Positions 43,265 to 50,982 of a DNA stretch of 64,000 bases are shown here, piece after piece. Position numbers and translations under genes: made by a program. This DNA comes from Capillimicrobium parvum (GTDB taxonomy: Bacteria > Actinomycetota > Thermoleophilia > Solirubrobacterales > Solirubrobacteraceae): the NCBI RefSeq assembly GCF_021172045.1, contig NZ_CP087164.1:4216001-4280000 (forward strand), read 5' to 3'. Each line of letters begins with the position of its first letter. Positions within the stretch are counted from its first letter, which is position 1. The notes below the pieces were generated by a model that made no database searches, had not been told where the DNA came from, and saw nothing but the letters and a program-made list of their open reading frames with translations.

Positions 43265-43540
43265 CTAGCGCCCCCCGGCCATGGCCGGCAGGATGACCAG
43301 CACATCGCCCTCGTCGACCGTGGTTTCGAGGCCGTCGAGGACCCGGACGTCCTCGTCGTTGAGGTAGACGTTGACGTAGCGGTTGAGCTCGCCGCCGTCG
43401 CCGAAGAGCTGGCCCTGGGTGGCCGGGTGCTCGTCGGCGAGCGAGCGCAGGACCTCGCCGACGTTCGAGCCGTCGGCGCCGACCTCCTTCGCGCCGCCCG
43501 TGGACGGGCGCAGGACGGGGGGAATGCGGACAGTTGCCAT
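43265..43540 (-). CDS. cysO: ubiquitin-like sulfur carrier CysO, ending Gly-Gly-Arg
   Basis: 91 residues of the MoaD/ThiS beta-grasp family: VRIPPVLRPSTGGAKEVGADG, then LNRYVNVYLNDEDVRVLDGL and ILPAMAGGR. M. tuberculosis CysO has the same length and the same VNIYVNDEDVR core but ends in Gly-Gly, the form that is adenylated and thiocarboxylated. Here a codon for Arg (CGC, 43268-43270) follows the two Gly codons before TAG, so the carrier should need trimming by one residue. The E1 gene is 21 bases upstream. Confidence 0.9.
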   Translation of the reverse strand: MATVRIPPVLRPSTGGAKEVGADGSNVGEVLRSLADEHPATQGQLFGDGGELNRYVNVYLNDEDVRVLDGLETTVDEGDVLVILPAMAGGR

Positions 43541-43561
43541 AGGGGACGGGACCCTAGCCAG

Positions 43562-44740
43562 TTACCCGGCCGCGGCGCAGAACGCCTCGTAGTCGGGGAA
43601 GACGCCCATCTCCTCGTCGGAGATGTCCTCCGGCGCGCGCGAGCACACGGGGCATTCGGGGTCGCGGCGGACCTTCAGCTCCGTGAACGTGGCGCCGAGC
43701 GCCTCGTAGAGCAGCAGCCGGCCGACGAGCGGCTCGCCGATGCCGACGATCAGCTTGATGACCTCGGTCGCCTGCAGCAGGCCCATCGTGCCGGGGAGCA
43801 CGCCGAGCACGCCGTTGGCGCCGCAGCTCGGGGCGAGCTCGGCGGGCGGCGGCACGGGGTACAGGCAGCGGTAGCACGGGCCGTCGTAGGGCTTGAAGAT
43901 CGACAGCTGGCCGTCGAAGCCGAGGATGGACGCGGACACGACCGGGATCTGCAGGCGCACGGAGGCGTCGTTGAGCAGGTAGCGGGTCGGGAAGTTGTCG
44001 AGGCCGTCGACGATGACGTCGTAGCCCGTGATGACGTCCATGATGTTCGTGGCGTCCATCCGGAAGTCGTACTTGACGACGTTCACGTCCGGGTTGATCG
44101 CCTTCATGGACTCCTCGGCGGAGTCGACCTTCTTGACGCCGACGCGGTCGGTCGTGTGGATGACCTGGCGCTGGAGGTTGGAGAGGTCGACGACGTCGTT
44201 GTCGATGATGCCGATCGTGCCGACGCCGGCCGCCGCGAGGTAGAGGGCGGTCGGCGAGCCGAGCCCGCCGGCGCCGAGCAGCAGCACCTTGGCGTCGAGC
44301 AGCTTCTCCTGGCCGGCCTGGCCGATCTCGGGAAGCAGGAAGTGGCGCGAGTAGCGCTCGCGCTGCTCGGCGGTGAGGCGACGGGGCGTGTCGACCTCGT
44401 AGCCGCGGTCCTTCCACAGCGTGATGCCGCCGGTCATCGACTCGACGTTGGCGTAGCCGAGGTCGGACAGCGTCTTGGCGGCAAGCGCCGAGCGGGTGCC
44501 CGAGGCGCAGTAGACGACGACCCGCTGGCTGCGGTCCGGGATCGCGCCGTCGATGCGCGACTCCAGGTAGCCGCGCGCGACGTGCGTGGCGCCGGGCAGG
44601 TGGCCCGCGTCCCACTCCTCGCTCTCGCGCACGTCGAGGAGCGCGATGCCCTCATCGAGAAGCTCGTGGACCTCCGAGGGATCGACCTCGGAGATCTGCT
44701 CCTTGATCTGGCGGATGTAGTCGGCGCCGCTGGGGGTCAT
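43562..44740 (-). CDS. moeZ: rhodanese-E1 (MoeB/MoeZ-type) sulfur-carrier activating enzyme
   Basis: 392 residues with two parts. Residues about 18-112 are a rhodanese domain with the sulfur-carrying Cys in VVYCASGTRSA. Residues about 125-385 are a ThiF/MoeB E1 domain: LLLGAGGLGSPTALYLAAAGVG nucleotide loop (shown in part), DLSNLQRQVIH with the adenylation arginine region, DNFPTRYLLND and GVLGVLPGTMGLLQATEVIK. It should adenylate CysO and pass sulfur to it. Classical MoeZ has the rhodanese at the C-terminus; here it is first. Ribosome site AGGA ten bases before the ATG. Confidence 0.9.
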   Translation of the reverse strand: MTPSGADYIRQIKEQISEVDPSEVHELLDEGIALLDVRESEEWDAGHLPGATHVARGYLESRIDGAIPDRSQRVVVYCASGTRSALAAKTLSDLGYANVESMTGGITLWKDRGYEVDTPRRLTAEQRERYSRHFLLPEIGQAGQEKLLDAKVLLLGAGGLGSPTALYLAAAGVGTIGIIDNDVVDLSNLQRQVIHTTDRVGVKKVDSAEESMKAINPDVNVVKYDFRMDATNIMDVITGYDVIVDGLDNFPTRYLLNDASVRLQIPVVSASILGFDGQLSIFKPYDGPCYRCLYPVPPPAELAPSCGANGVLGVLPGTMGLLQATEVIKLIVGIGEPLVGRLLLYEALGATFTELKVRRDPECPVCSRAPEDISDEEMGVFPDYEAFCAAAG

Positions 44741-44766
44741 GGTCGTAAATCCTGTCAGGGTTTGGG

Positions 44767-44786
44767 TGCTTCAGAAAGTATAGCGA
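44767..44786 (-). promoter_or_regulatory. promoter-like element of moeZ, shared with cysM
   Basis: Plus-strand TGCTTCAGAAAGTATAGCGA, with TATACT on the minus strand at 44777-44782. It lies about 30 bases before the moeZ ATG and starts at the base next to the SDR stop codon, so any -35 would be inside that gene. It differs at only three positions from the element at cysM. Confidence 0.65.
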
Positions 44787-45575
44787 CTACGTCGGGTGTC
44801 CGAGGACCTGTCTCTGGAGGCGCCGCATGCCTCCCAGCCAGCGATCGTAGTCGCTGCCCTTGAAGCGGAAGTAGTCGAGGACCTCGGGGTGCGGGAGGAC
44901 CAGGAAGCGCTCCTCGGCGAGGGCCTCGACGACGGTCTGCGCGACGTCGTCGGGCTGCAGGATGGCGCCCGCCGCGCGGACGACCTCGCTCGCGCCGCCC
45001 GCGTCCTCGAACAGGGGCGTCTGCACGCCCATCGGGCACAGCGCGCTCGCGCGCACGCCCCGCTCGCCGTAGGTGACGGAGAGCCACTCGGCGAAGGCGA
45101 CCGCGGCGTGCTTCGTGACCGCGTAGGGCGCCGAGCCGATCTGGGTCAGCAGGCCCGCGGCCGACGCGGTGGCGAGGAAGTAGCCGTCGCCGCGCTCGAG
45201 CCAGCCGGGCAGCAGCGCCCGGGCGGCGGTGACGTGCGCGTTGACGTTCACGTCCATCGCCAGCGCCCAGTCCGCGGGGTCGCCGAGCTCCTCGCCGACC
45301 GCGACGCCGGCGTTGGCGCAGAAGAGGTCGACGGGCGCGCCGAACGCGTCCTGCGCGGCCTGCACGAGGGCATGGGCGTGCTCGGGGTCGGCGACGTCGC
45401 AGCGCACGGCGACCGCCCGGTCGCCGATCGCCTGCGCGGTGCCCTCGGCGCCGTCGCCGTCGAGGTCGGCGACCACGATGCCGCGGGCGCCCTCCCGCGC
45501 GAAGCGCCGGGCGAGCGCGCGGCCGATGCCCGAGGCCGCTCCGGTGACCACCGCGACCCGTCCCTCGAGGTTCAT
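44787..45575 (-). CDS. short-chain dehydrogenase/reductase
   Basis: 262 residues. The Rossmann loop TGAASGIGRALA, the DLFCANAGVAVG (NAG) motif, the catalytic Ser in ATASAAGLLTQIGSAPYAVTK with Tyr-x3-Lys (YAVTK), and a C-terminal region with RFKGSDYDRWLGGMRRL define a classical NAD(P)-dependent SDR. The substrate is unknown. It lies upstream of moeZ on the same strand but separated by the shared promoter element. Confidence 0.86.
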   Translation of the reverse strand: MNLEGRVAVVTGAASGIGRALARRFAREGARGIVVADLDGDGAEGTAQAIGDRAVAVRCDVADPEHAHALVQAAQDAFGAPVDLFCANAGVAVGEELGDPADWALAMDVNVNAHVTAARALLPGWLERGDGYFLATASAAGLLTQIGSAPYAVTKHAAVAFAEWLSVTYGERGVRASALCPMGVQTPLFEDAGGASEVVRAAGAILQPDDVAQTVVEALAEERFLVLPHPEVLDYFRFKGSDYDRWLGGMRRLQRQVLGHPT

Positions 45576-45675
45576 GCTGAGAGCGTACGCGGCGCCCCGC
45601 CCCCGGGTGGCGCTCCTCGCCGCCCCTCGAGCCGCAGCGAACCGGCGAGCGAGGCGAAGACGCACATTCGCCATC

Positions 45676-46305
45676 ATGAGCAGTCGCATGACCCGCCTGC
45701 GCCTCGTCCTGGCCACCGTCGTCGCGTGCGCCCTCGCCGCGGCGATCGCGCTGATCCTCGCCGCCGCGAGCCACGACGACGAGCCCTCGGCCGCCGTGAC
45801 CCCGGTCAACGGCTTCGACGGCGCCCTGCGCCCGCCCGACATCCCGCCGCAGGACTTCGCGCTGCGCGACCAGGACGGCAAGGTCGCGCGGCTGGCCGAC
45901 GACCGCGGCAAGGTCGTCGTCCTGACGTTCATGTACTCGACCTGCCAGGACACCTGCCCGATCACCGCCCAGCAGATCCGCGGCGCGCTGGACCAGCTCG
46001 GCCACGACGTCCCCACGCTCGCGGTCAGCGTCGATCCCGCCAACGACACCCCGGCGCACGCGAAGCGGTTCCTCCTGGCCCAGAAGCTGACCGGCCGCAT
46101 GCGCTTCCTGCTCGGCGACCGCGCGCGGCTGCAGCCCGTCTGGAAGGCCTACGGCATCCAGCCCCAGGGCCAGGGCTTCGAGCACTCGGCCTACGTGCTG
46201 CTCATCGACAAGCGCGGGCGCCAGCGCATCGGGTTCCCCGTCGACCAGCTCACCCCGGAGGGGCTGGTCCACGACATCCGCAGGCTCGAGGCCGAGAAGC
46301 GGTAG
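45676..46305 (+). CDS. SCO1/SenC-type copper chaperone, membrane anchored
   Basis: 209 residues. An N-terminal helix (about 8-28, LVLATVVACALAAAIALILA) anchors a thioredoxin-like domain with the SCO copper site: YSTCQDTCPIT (CxxxC) and the distal histidine in GFEHSAYVLLID. SCO proteins deliver copper to the CuA site of cytochrome oxidase or act as thiol reductants. No oxidase gene is in the window, but the convergent cluster to the right contains a cupredoxin-like protein. Confidence 0.88.
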   Translation: MSSRMTRLRLVLATVVACALAAAIALILAAASHDDEPSAAVTPVNGFDGALRPPDIPPQDFALRDQDGKVARLADDRGKVVVLTFMYSTCQDTCPITAQQIRGALDQLGHDVPTLAVSVDPANDTPAHAKRFLLAQKLTGRMRFLLGDRARLQPVWKAYGIQPQGQGFEHSAYVLLIDKRGRQRIGFPVDQLTPEGLVHDIRRLEAEKR

Positions 46306-46317
46306 GCCACCGAGGGC

Positions 46318-46599
46318 CTACCGCAACGCCAGCACGTCGAGCGCCGCGTCCGCTCGGTCCTCGGCCGCGCGGTAGACCGCGAACCCGTCGCCCCCGGGCG
46401 CCGCGCGCCACGCGGCCAGCGCGCGCGTCGAGTCCTCGTGCGCGCCGCGCCACGCGGCCAGCAGCGCGTCGGCCGGCTGCGCCGGCGAGCGCACGACGAT
46501 CTCCTCGGTGTCGCGCACGTCCTGGAGGAGCTCGTAGAGCTGCCGGGCGGTCATGGCCATGACAGCGCCCACATTCCCCGCCACACGCGTCCTATTCAT
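46318..46599 (-). CDS. hypothetical 93-residue protein
   Basis: Starts at ATG 46599, overlapping the end of the preceding 45-residue gene by 8 bp, with an alternative ATG at 46560. The core is helical: MTARQLYELLQDVRDTEE, PADALLAAWRGAHEDSTRAL and YRAAEDRADAALDVLALR. No domain is recognised. It is the last gene of the cupredoxin/membrane cluster and converges with SCO1. Confidence 0.6.
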   Translation of the reverse strand: MNRTRVAGNVGAVMAMTARQLYELLQDVRDTEEIVVRSPAQPADALLAAWRGAHEDSTRALAAWRAAPGGDGFAVYRAAEDRADAALDVLALR

Positions 46600-46729
46600 C
46601 CTCCTGTCCGTCGCCCTGCCGCCGAGCGCGCCACGTCTGCAGGGCGAGCCAGACGACCACGACGACGACCGGCGCGAGGTAGAGGATCGAGGTCCACCAG
46701 TGGCCGAAATGCGCGAACGGGACGGTCAT
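46592..46729 (-). CDS. 45-residue single-helix membrane protein
   Basis: MTVPFAHFGHWWTSILYLAP is followed by a helix of valines and leucines (about 18-32) and a basic-then-acidic tail, WRARRQGDGQEDE. The ATG overlaps the stop of the 469-residue membrane protein (TGATG), and the stop region contains the ATG of the next gene. The aromatic/His start (FGHWW) and size resemble small subunits of membrane complexes. Function unknown. Confidence 0.65.
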   Translation of the reverse strand: MTVPFAHFGHWWTSILYLAPVVVVVVWLALQTWRARRQGDGQEDE

Positions 46730-48138
46730 CACTGCGCCGCCGCCGACAGGAGCCACAGGCCGAGGCTGGTGAAGCCGACCATGACCGCGAGCATCCAGTA
46801 CTGCGAGCGCGTCGCCGCCCGCGGGCTGCGGTACAGCGCCAGCGCGCGGTCATGCGCGAGTACGAGCCCGGCGACGTGGCCGATCACGAGCGCCCCCACC
46901 TGGACGTACCAGATGCCGGTCGCGCTGATCCAGCCGTAGTCGATCGTCGACGACGCGGTGCCGAAGACGTCCGAGCCGTCGCCCAGCGGGTCGGAGATGA
47001 GGAACGCCGTCGCCTGCCCCTGGTACGCCAGCAGCGAGAAGTAGTGCGCGACGACGTACGCGAGCGCGATCGGCACGAGCGTGTGCGCGAAGCTGCGCGA
47101 CAGCTCCCCGACGCTGTGCTGCTCTCCCACCGACCGCATCCCGAGCACGCCGAGCCGGTACAGCGCGGCCACGGCCAGGATCCCGCCGGCGATGCCGATC
47201 GTCCCCACGATCTCCAGCGAGACCCGGGCGTTGAGGCCGAGGTCGATGAACCACTGCTGCATGTCCGGCGCGACGTTGTTCCACGCCGTGCCCTGGGAGA
47301 ACCCGTCGAACGCGGTCGTGCCGATCATCGCGCAGACGAGCGCCACCGTTCCCGGCCGCGGGTCGAGCGACGGCAGGCCGTTCAGCGGCCGGCGCACGGC
47401 GAGCTTGCCGTCGCGCCAGTGCAGCGGCGCGACGCGCGCGAGGAGGCCGAACAGGACGCCGAAGGGGTCGGCGTTGCGCAGCCACTCCGCGATGCCGAAC
47501 ACGCTCATGCCGATGAGCTGCACGGCGGCGTAGGCGAGCATCATGATCGACAGCGTGCTCGGGTCGTCGCGGTTGACGTAGACCAGCTCGACCCAGGCGA
47601 ACGCGACGATGCCGGCCATCGCGGGCCAGCGGCCGAGCCACTGCGGATACGCGATCGGCTCGGGCGAGGGACCGCTCGAGAGGCGCATCCCGATCCACGC
47701 CACCGCCCGGGCGATCGCGCGCCACGGGTTGAACAGGCGGAACACGTCGCCGGCCCAGAACGAGACGAACGGGATCCCGACCCAGAACAGGACGTAGACG
47801 AACGTGGGCGCCAGGTTCTCCAGCGCGGTCTGGCTGCCCGCGAGGCCCGCGTAGACGACGATCGCGAAGACCGCGATGCCGATCGCCCCGCACACGACCT
47901 CGACGGCGACGGGGACGCGCGCGACGACCCGCTCGCGCAGCTCCTGGAGCTTCGGCGCCGGCCAGAGCGCGGCGAGCCCGACGAACGACACGACGAGCAC
48001 CACCGCCGCGCCCCAGGCGAAGAGCCAGCGGGGGATCGGCAGATCCTGCTTGCCGACGAGCCCGTGGGCGGATGCGACCGCCGGCAGCGCGAGCGCGGTC
48101 AGCAACCCGGCTGCGCCCGCCGCGAGCATGCGTCTCAT
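46729..48138 (-). CDS. polytopic membrane protein, fenitrothion-hydrolase-like
   Basis: 469 residues with a signal-like first helix ending ASAHGLVGKQDLPIP, then about ten to eleven helices. Conserved-looking loops: FWVGIPFVSFWAGDVFRLFNPWRAI, GTTAFDGFSQGTAWN and IALAYVVAHYFSLLAYQGQA, each only partly quoted in other entries. Proteins like this are often labelled fenitrothion hydrolase in actinobacterial genomes, from memory; true function unknown. It is overlapped by the cupredoxin-like gene upstream and the 45-residue gene downstream, so they likely form one complex. Confidence 0.75.
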   Translation of the reverse strand: MRRMLAAGAAGLLTALALPAVASAHGLVGKQDLPIPRWLFAWGAAVVLVVSFVGLAALWPAPKLQELRERVVARVPVAVEVVCGAIGIAVFAIVVYAGLAGSQTALENLAPTFVYVLFWVGIPFVSFWAGDVFRLFNPWRAIARAVAWIGMRLSSGPSPEPIAYPQWLGRWPAMAGIVAFAWVELVYVNRDDPSTLSIMMLAYAAVQLIGMSVFGIAEWLRNADPFGVLFGLLARVAPLHWRDGKLAVRRPLNGLPSLDPRPGTVALVCAMIGTTAFDGFSQGTAWNNVAPDMQQWFIDLGLNARVSLEIVGTIGIAGGILAVAALYRLGVLGMRSVGEQHSVGELSRSFAHTLVPIALAYVVAHYFSLLAYQGQATAFLISDPLGDGSDVFGTASSTIDYGWISATGIWYVQVGALVIGHVAGLVLAHDRALALYRSPRAATRSQYWMLAVMVGFTSLGLWLLSAAAQ

Positions 48139-48599
48139 GGCTGGACCTCGACCTCGGCGATCTCCACCCCGCTGTCCTCCACCTCCACGACGAACCGTCC
48201 GTCGAACTTGGCCGGCAGCCTGAAGCGGACGGTGCCGCCGCCCTGCGGGACGTCGCGGTGCACGTCATAGCCGTGGAAGTGGATCTCGCCCGGCGTGTCC
48301 GAACGCACGCGGAAGTCGATCGTGCCGCCCTTGTTGAACTCGAGCTTCTCGACGCCGCCGACGGGCTTGCCGCCCTTCACGACGACGACGGGCACCTTGG
48401 GCTTCTTCGGCTTCTCCTGGACGGTCTTCGTGGTGGTGGTCTGGCCGCCGGGCGTGGTCTCGGTGACGACGGTGCGCACGATCGTCGCCGTCGCGGTGTC
48501 GCCGTTGTTGGCGTCCCCGCCGGAGCGCAGGACGAAGAAGCCGACGACGAGGACGGCCCCCGCCAGCGCGAGCATGGCGAAACGCTGGTTGGTGGACAT
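48135..48599 (-). CDS. membrane-anchored cupredoxin-like protein
   Basis: 154 residues: an N-terminal helix (about 7-23, FAMLALAGAVLVVGFFVL), a Thr-rich linker, a KPKKPKVPVVVVKGGKP basic part and a beta domain with GEIHFHGYDVHRDVPQGG and RFVVEVEDSGVEIAEVEVQP. HFHGYDVH supplies cupredoxin-style histidines, but the usual Cys/His/Met cluster near the C-terminus is not seen, so copper binding may be partial. ATGA overlap with the next gene; ribosome site AAGGG. Confidence 0.72.
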   Translation of the reverse strand: MSTNQRFAMLALAGAVLVVGFFVLRSGGDANNGDTATATIVRTVVTETTPGGQTTTTKTVQEKPKKPKVPVVVVKGGKPVGGVEKLEFNKGGTIDFRVRSDTPGEIHFHGYDVHRDVPQGGGTVRFRLPAKFDGRFVVEVEDSGVEIAEVEVQP

Positions 48600-48632
48600 G
48601 GGTTGATGGTTCCCTTCGGTTGACGGTTCGGG

Positions 48633-49154
48633 TCAGCCGAGGGTGGGCGGCGAGCGGCCGGCCAGGTGGCGGGCCATCCCGCTCGGCGCCGGGACGCGCA
48701 GGGGCGCACCCGACGCGATGGTCGCCGGCGCCGAGATGCGCGGGCGCGGCAGGGCGCCGGCCGCGACGGCGGCCTCGAGCAGCCGCTCGGTGCGGCGCAG
48801 CAGCGCGCAGACGACGAGGCCGCCGACGATGCACAGCGGCACGACCACGAGAAGGCCGGCGTCGAACGGACCGCCGCCGGCGAGAACGCGTTCCAAGCCC
48901 TCCTGGCCGCCGTGGATGGCGAGCAGCGCGGCGCTGCAGGCACCCCACGACGGGCCTCGCCGGGCCAACGCCGGGCGCCCGACGGTCGTCAGCGAGCGGC
49001 CCAGGGCGAACGCGAGCGCCAGAGCGAGGAGCACCGGCACCGCGGACAGGTAGCCGTGGCCGGCGTTCGCGTGAACGTCGGGAACGATCAGGTAGCGCGC
49101 CTCGTGGACGCCGAAGGCGACGAGGGCCAGCAGCGCTGCGGCCCGGAGGGTCAT
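48633..49154 (-). CDS. four-helix membrane protein, function unknown
   Basis: 173 residues with helices near 5-20, 38-55, 70-85 and 98-120. The first loop has FGVHEARYLIVPDVHANAGHGYL (His-rich, partly quoted), the second GLERVLAGGG, and the C-terminus is proline-rich and extracytoplasmic. It starts the cluster, 33 bases before the cupredoxin-like gene. The outward histidines would suit metal binding, an inference only. Confidence 0.68.
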   Translation of the reverse strand: MTLRAAALLALVAFGVHEARYLIVPDVHANAGHGYLSAVPVLLALALAFALGRSLTTVGRPALARRGPSWGACSAALLAIHGGQEGLERVLAGGGPFDAGLLVVVPLCIVGGLVVCALLRRTERLLEAAVAAGALPRPRISAPATIASGAPLRVPAPSGMARHLAGRSPPTLG

Positions 49155-49171
49155 GGCGCCGGATGATACGA

Positions 49172-49199
49172 ACGGGGCGGACCTTGCGGCCCGCCCCGT
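49172..49199 (-). terminator. hairpin after the second secreted paralogue
   Basis: Perfect 9-base arms ACGGGGCGG (49172-49180) and CCGCCCCGT (49191-49199) with a 10-base loop, followed on the minus strand by a short T-containing stretch. It closely resembles the hairpin at 50063-50087 after the other paralogue. Confidence 0.65.
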
Positions 49200-49231
49200 G
49201 TCACAGCGTCAGGTGCGGCGACGCGGATGGC

Positions 49232-49972
49232 TCAGCAGTTCGCCGAGGCCTGCGTCGAGGTCTGCGCGCCGCTCTCGGGCGTCAGCGTGAGCGTGATGCC
49301 TCGCTTGTTGCCGTTGCAGCCGATCGACTCCATGTAGGCGACCTTCTTCTTGCCCCGGCCGGTCGTCTTCCGGTTGATCGTGGCGTTGAGCGAGATGATG
49401 CTGTTGTCGACGCCGGTGACCGGGTGGCGCAGGTTCGACGGGATCGAGAACTGCAGCGCCTCGCCGCTGCCGGCGCGGACCCACCGCGCGTCGAGCGCCT
49501 GCGAGATCGGGATCACGCACTGCGGCGGGTTGCCCGCCAGGAAGATCGCCGCGCGCTTGTTGCCCGCGTTGTAGATCTTGACGTTCAGATCGCAGGTGAT
49601 CGACGTGTCGTTGATGTCGGCGGCGTTGCCGGCGAGGTTGTGGACCGTGCCGGTGCCGACGAGGGCGGCGCGCGAGCAGCCGCGGTCGCTCTGCGCAGCG
49701 TTGATCTTCGCCGCCGTGCAGGTCTTGAAGCGCTTGCCGTTCGTGCGGACGCCGGCGAAGGCGACCTTGAAGCCCTCGGTGCTGAACGCGCGGCCGCCGC
49801 CGTTCCACTGCACGCCGAACTTGACCGAGATCGCCAGCGGCTTCTTCAACGAGCCCGGCTTGGCCGGGGACGTCGAGGCCGTGACGCCATAGCTACCCGA
49901 CTGGGCGACGGCGACCGCCGCCGTGCCGAGGACCGCCACCAGCGCGACGGAGAGGATTGCGAGCTTTCGCAA
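49232..49972 (-). CDS. secreted protein, paralogue of the 50129-50884 gene
   Basis: 246 residues from TTG 49972, preceded by GGAGG. A signal peptide (RKLAILSVALVAVLGTAAVAVA) is followed by a beta-rich domain of about 220 residues. It shares with its neighbour TSPAKPGS, CTAAKINAAQSDRGC, NPPQCVIPISQALDAR and the ending of the form STQASANC. Six cysteines are placed like those of the paralogue and may form disulfides. No known family is recognised; the pattern suggests a structural or adhesive extracellular protein. Confidence 0.75.
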   Translation of the reverse strand: MRKLAILSVALVAVLGTAAVAVAQSGSYGVTASTSPAKPGSLKKPLAISVKFGVQWNGGGRAFSTEGFKVAFAGVRTNGKRFKTCTAAKINAAQSDRGCSRAALVGTGTVHNLAGNAADINDTSITCDLNVKIYNAGNKRAAIFLAGNPPQCVIPISQALDARWVRAGSGEALQFSIPSNLRHPVTGVDNSIISLNATINRKTTGRGKKKVAYMESIGCNGNKRGITLTLTPESGAQTSTQASANC

Positions 49973-50062
49973 GGGAAGAAGACCTCCAGGAACGGGTGTG
50001 GCTGAATGGACAGGCGTGGGAGGCCTCCCTTCGGACAAGCGCCTCCCCTCGAACAGAACACA

Positions 50063-50087
50063 CGGGGCGACCGAAAGGACCGCCCCG
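50063..50087 (-). terminator. hairpin after the first secreted paralogue
   Basis: Arms CGGGGCG (50063-50069) and CGCCCCG (50081-50087), then TGTGTTCTGTTC on the minus strand. Probably an intrinsic terminator for the 50129-50884 gene, and similar to the one at 49172. Confidence 0.6.
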
Positions 50088-50128
50088 CGCCTTCAGGTGT
50101 CGAATGTAGCGATCGTCGCCGGGCCGGG

Positions 50129-50884
50129 TCAGCAGTTCGCGTCCGCGCTCGCCGTCGAGCTCTGGCCGGCCTCGGTGAGGAAGTCGACCGTGATGGGACG
50201 CTTGCCGCCCTGGCAGCGGACGGACTCGAAGTAGCCGCGGGTCCTGCCCTTGGACCTCTTCGTCAGCTTCTTGATGTTCGACTGCACGTTGGTCACGGCG
50301 TTGTCGATGCCGCTGACGGGGTGCAGCAGGTTCGCCGGCACCGAGAACTGCAGCGCCGACCCCTTGCCGCCGAACGCCGACACGTACCGCGCGTCGATCG
50401 CCTGCGAGATCGGGATCACGCACTGGGGCGGGTTGCCGAACAGGTAGATCGCCGCCTTGCCCTGGCCGCCGTTGTAGACGCGCAGGCCGAGGTTGCACGG
50501 GATCGACGTGTCCGCCGGGTTGTTCGACGCGCCGGCCGCGTTCGTCACCGAGCCGCTGCCGACGAGCGAGCCCTGCGCACAGCCCTTGTCGCTCTGGGCG
50601 GCGTTGATCTGCGCCGCCGTGCACTTCGGGAACAGGCCGCCGTTGGACTGCATCCCGTAGAAGCCGATCGTGTAGCGCGAGACCGGGCTCGGCCGCTGGC
50701 CCGCCTCCTCGCCGACGGTGTAGTCGAAGTTGAGGCCGAGCGGCACGGGCTTCTGCTTCGAGCCGGCCTTGGCGGGCGACGTCGAGCCGGTCACGGTGTA
50801 CGTGTTGACCTGTGCCGCGAAGACGACGGCGGCACACACGAGCATGACGGCAGCGACCGCTGCACCCACTGCAACCTTGCGCAT
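50129..50884 (-). CDS. secreted protein, paralogue of the 49232-49972 gene
   Basis: 251 residues from ATG 50884, fixed by the ribosome site GGAGGGAGAG. Signal peptide (about 1-24, VAVGAAVAAVMLVCAAVVFA). The mature part shares with its neighbour TSPAKAGSKQKP, FPKCTAAQINAAQSDKGC, GNPPQCVIPISQAIDARYV, ALQFSVPANLLHPVSGIDN and STASADANC. Conserved cysteines, including the very last residue, suggest disulfides. It is upstream of its copy, with its own leader and terminator, so this is a true tandem duplication rather than an operon of different genes. Confidence 0.78.
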   Translation of the reverse strand: MRKVAVGAAVAAVMLVCAAVVFAAQVNTYTVTGSTSPAKAGSKQKPVPLGLNFDYTVGEEAGQRPSPVSRYTIGFYGMQSNGGLFPKCTAAQINAAQSDKGCAQGSLVGSGSVTNAAGASNNPADTSIPCNLGLRVYNGGQGKAAIYLFGNPPQCVIPISQAIDARYVSAFGGKGSALQFSVPANLLHPVSGIDNAVTNVQSNIKKLTKRSKGRTRGYFESVRCQGGKRPITVDFLTEAGQSSTASADANC

Positions 50885-50982
50885 CTCTCCCTCCAAGAGA
50901 CCGGGTGATTGGGAGCCGCCAGTGTTCCCTACCTTGACTCCGGAAACAAGTCCTAGGCGACGGATAGCCTGCATACCACCCG

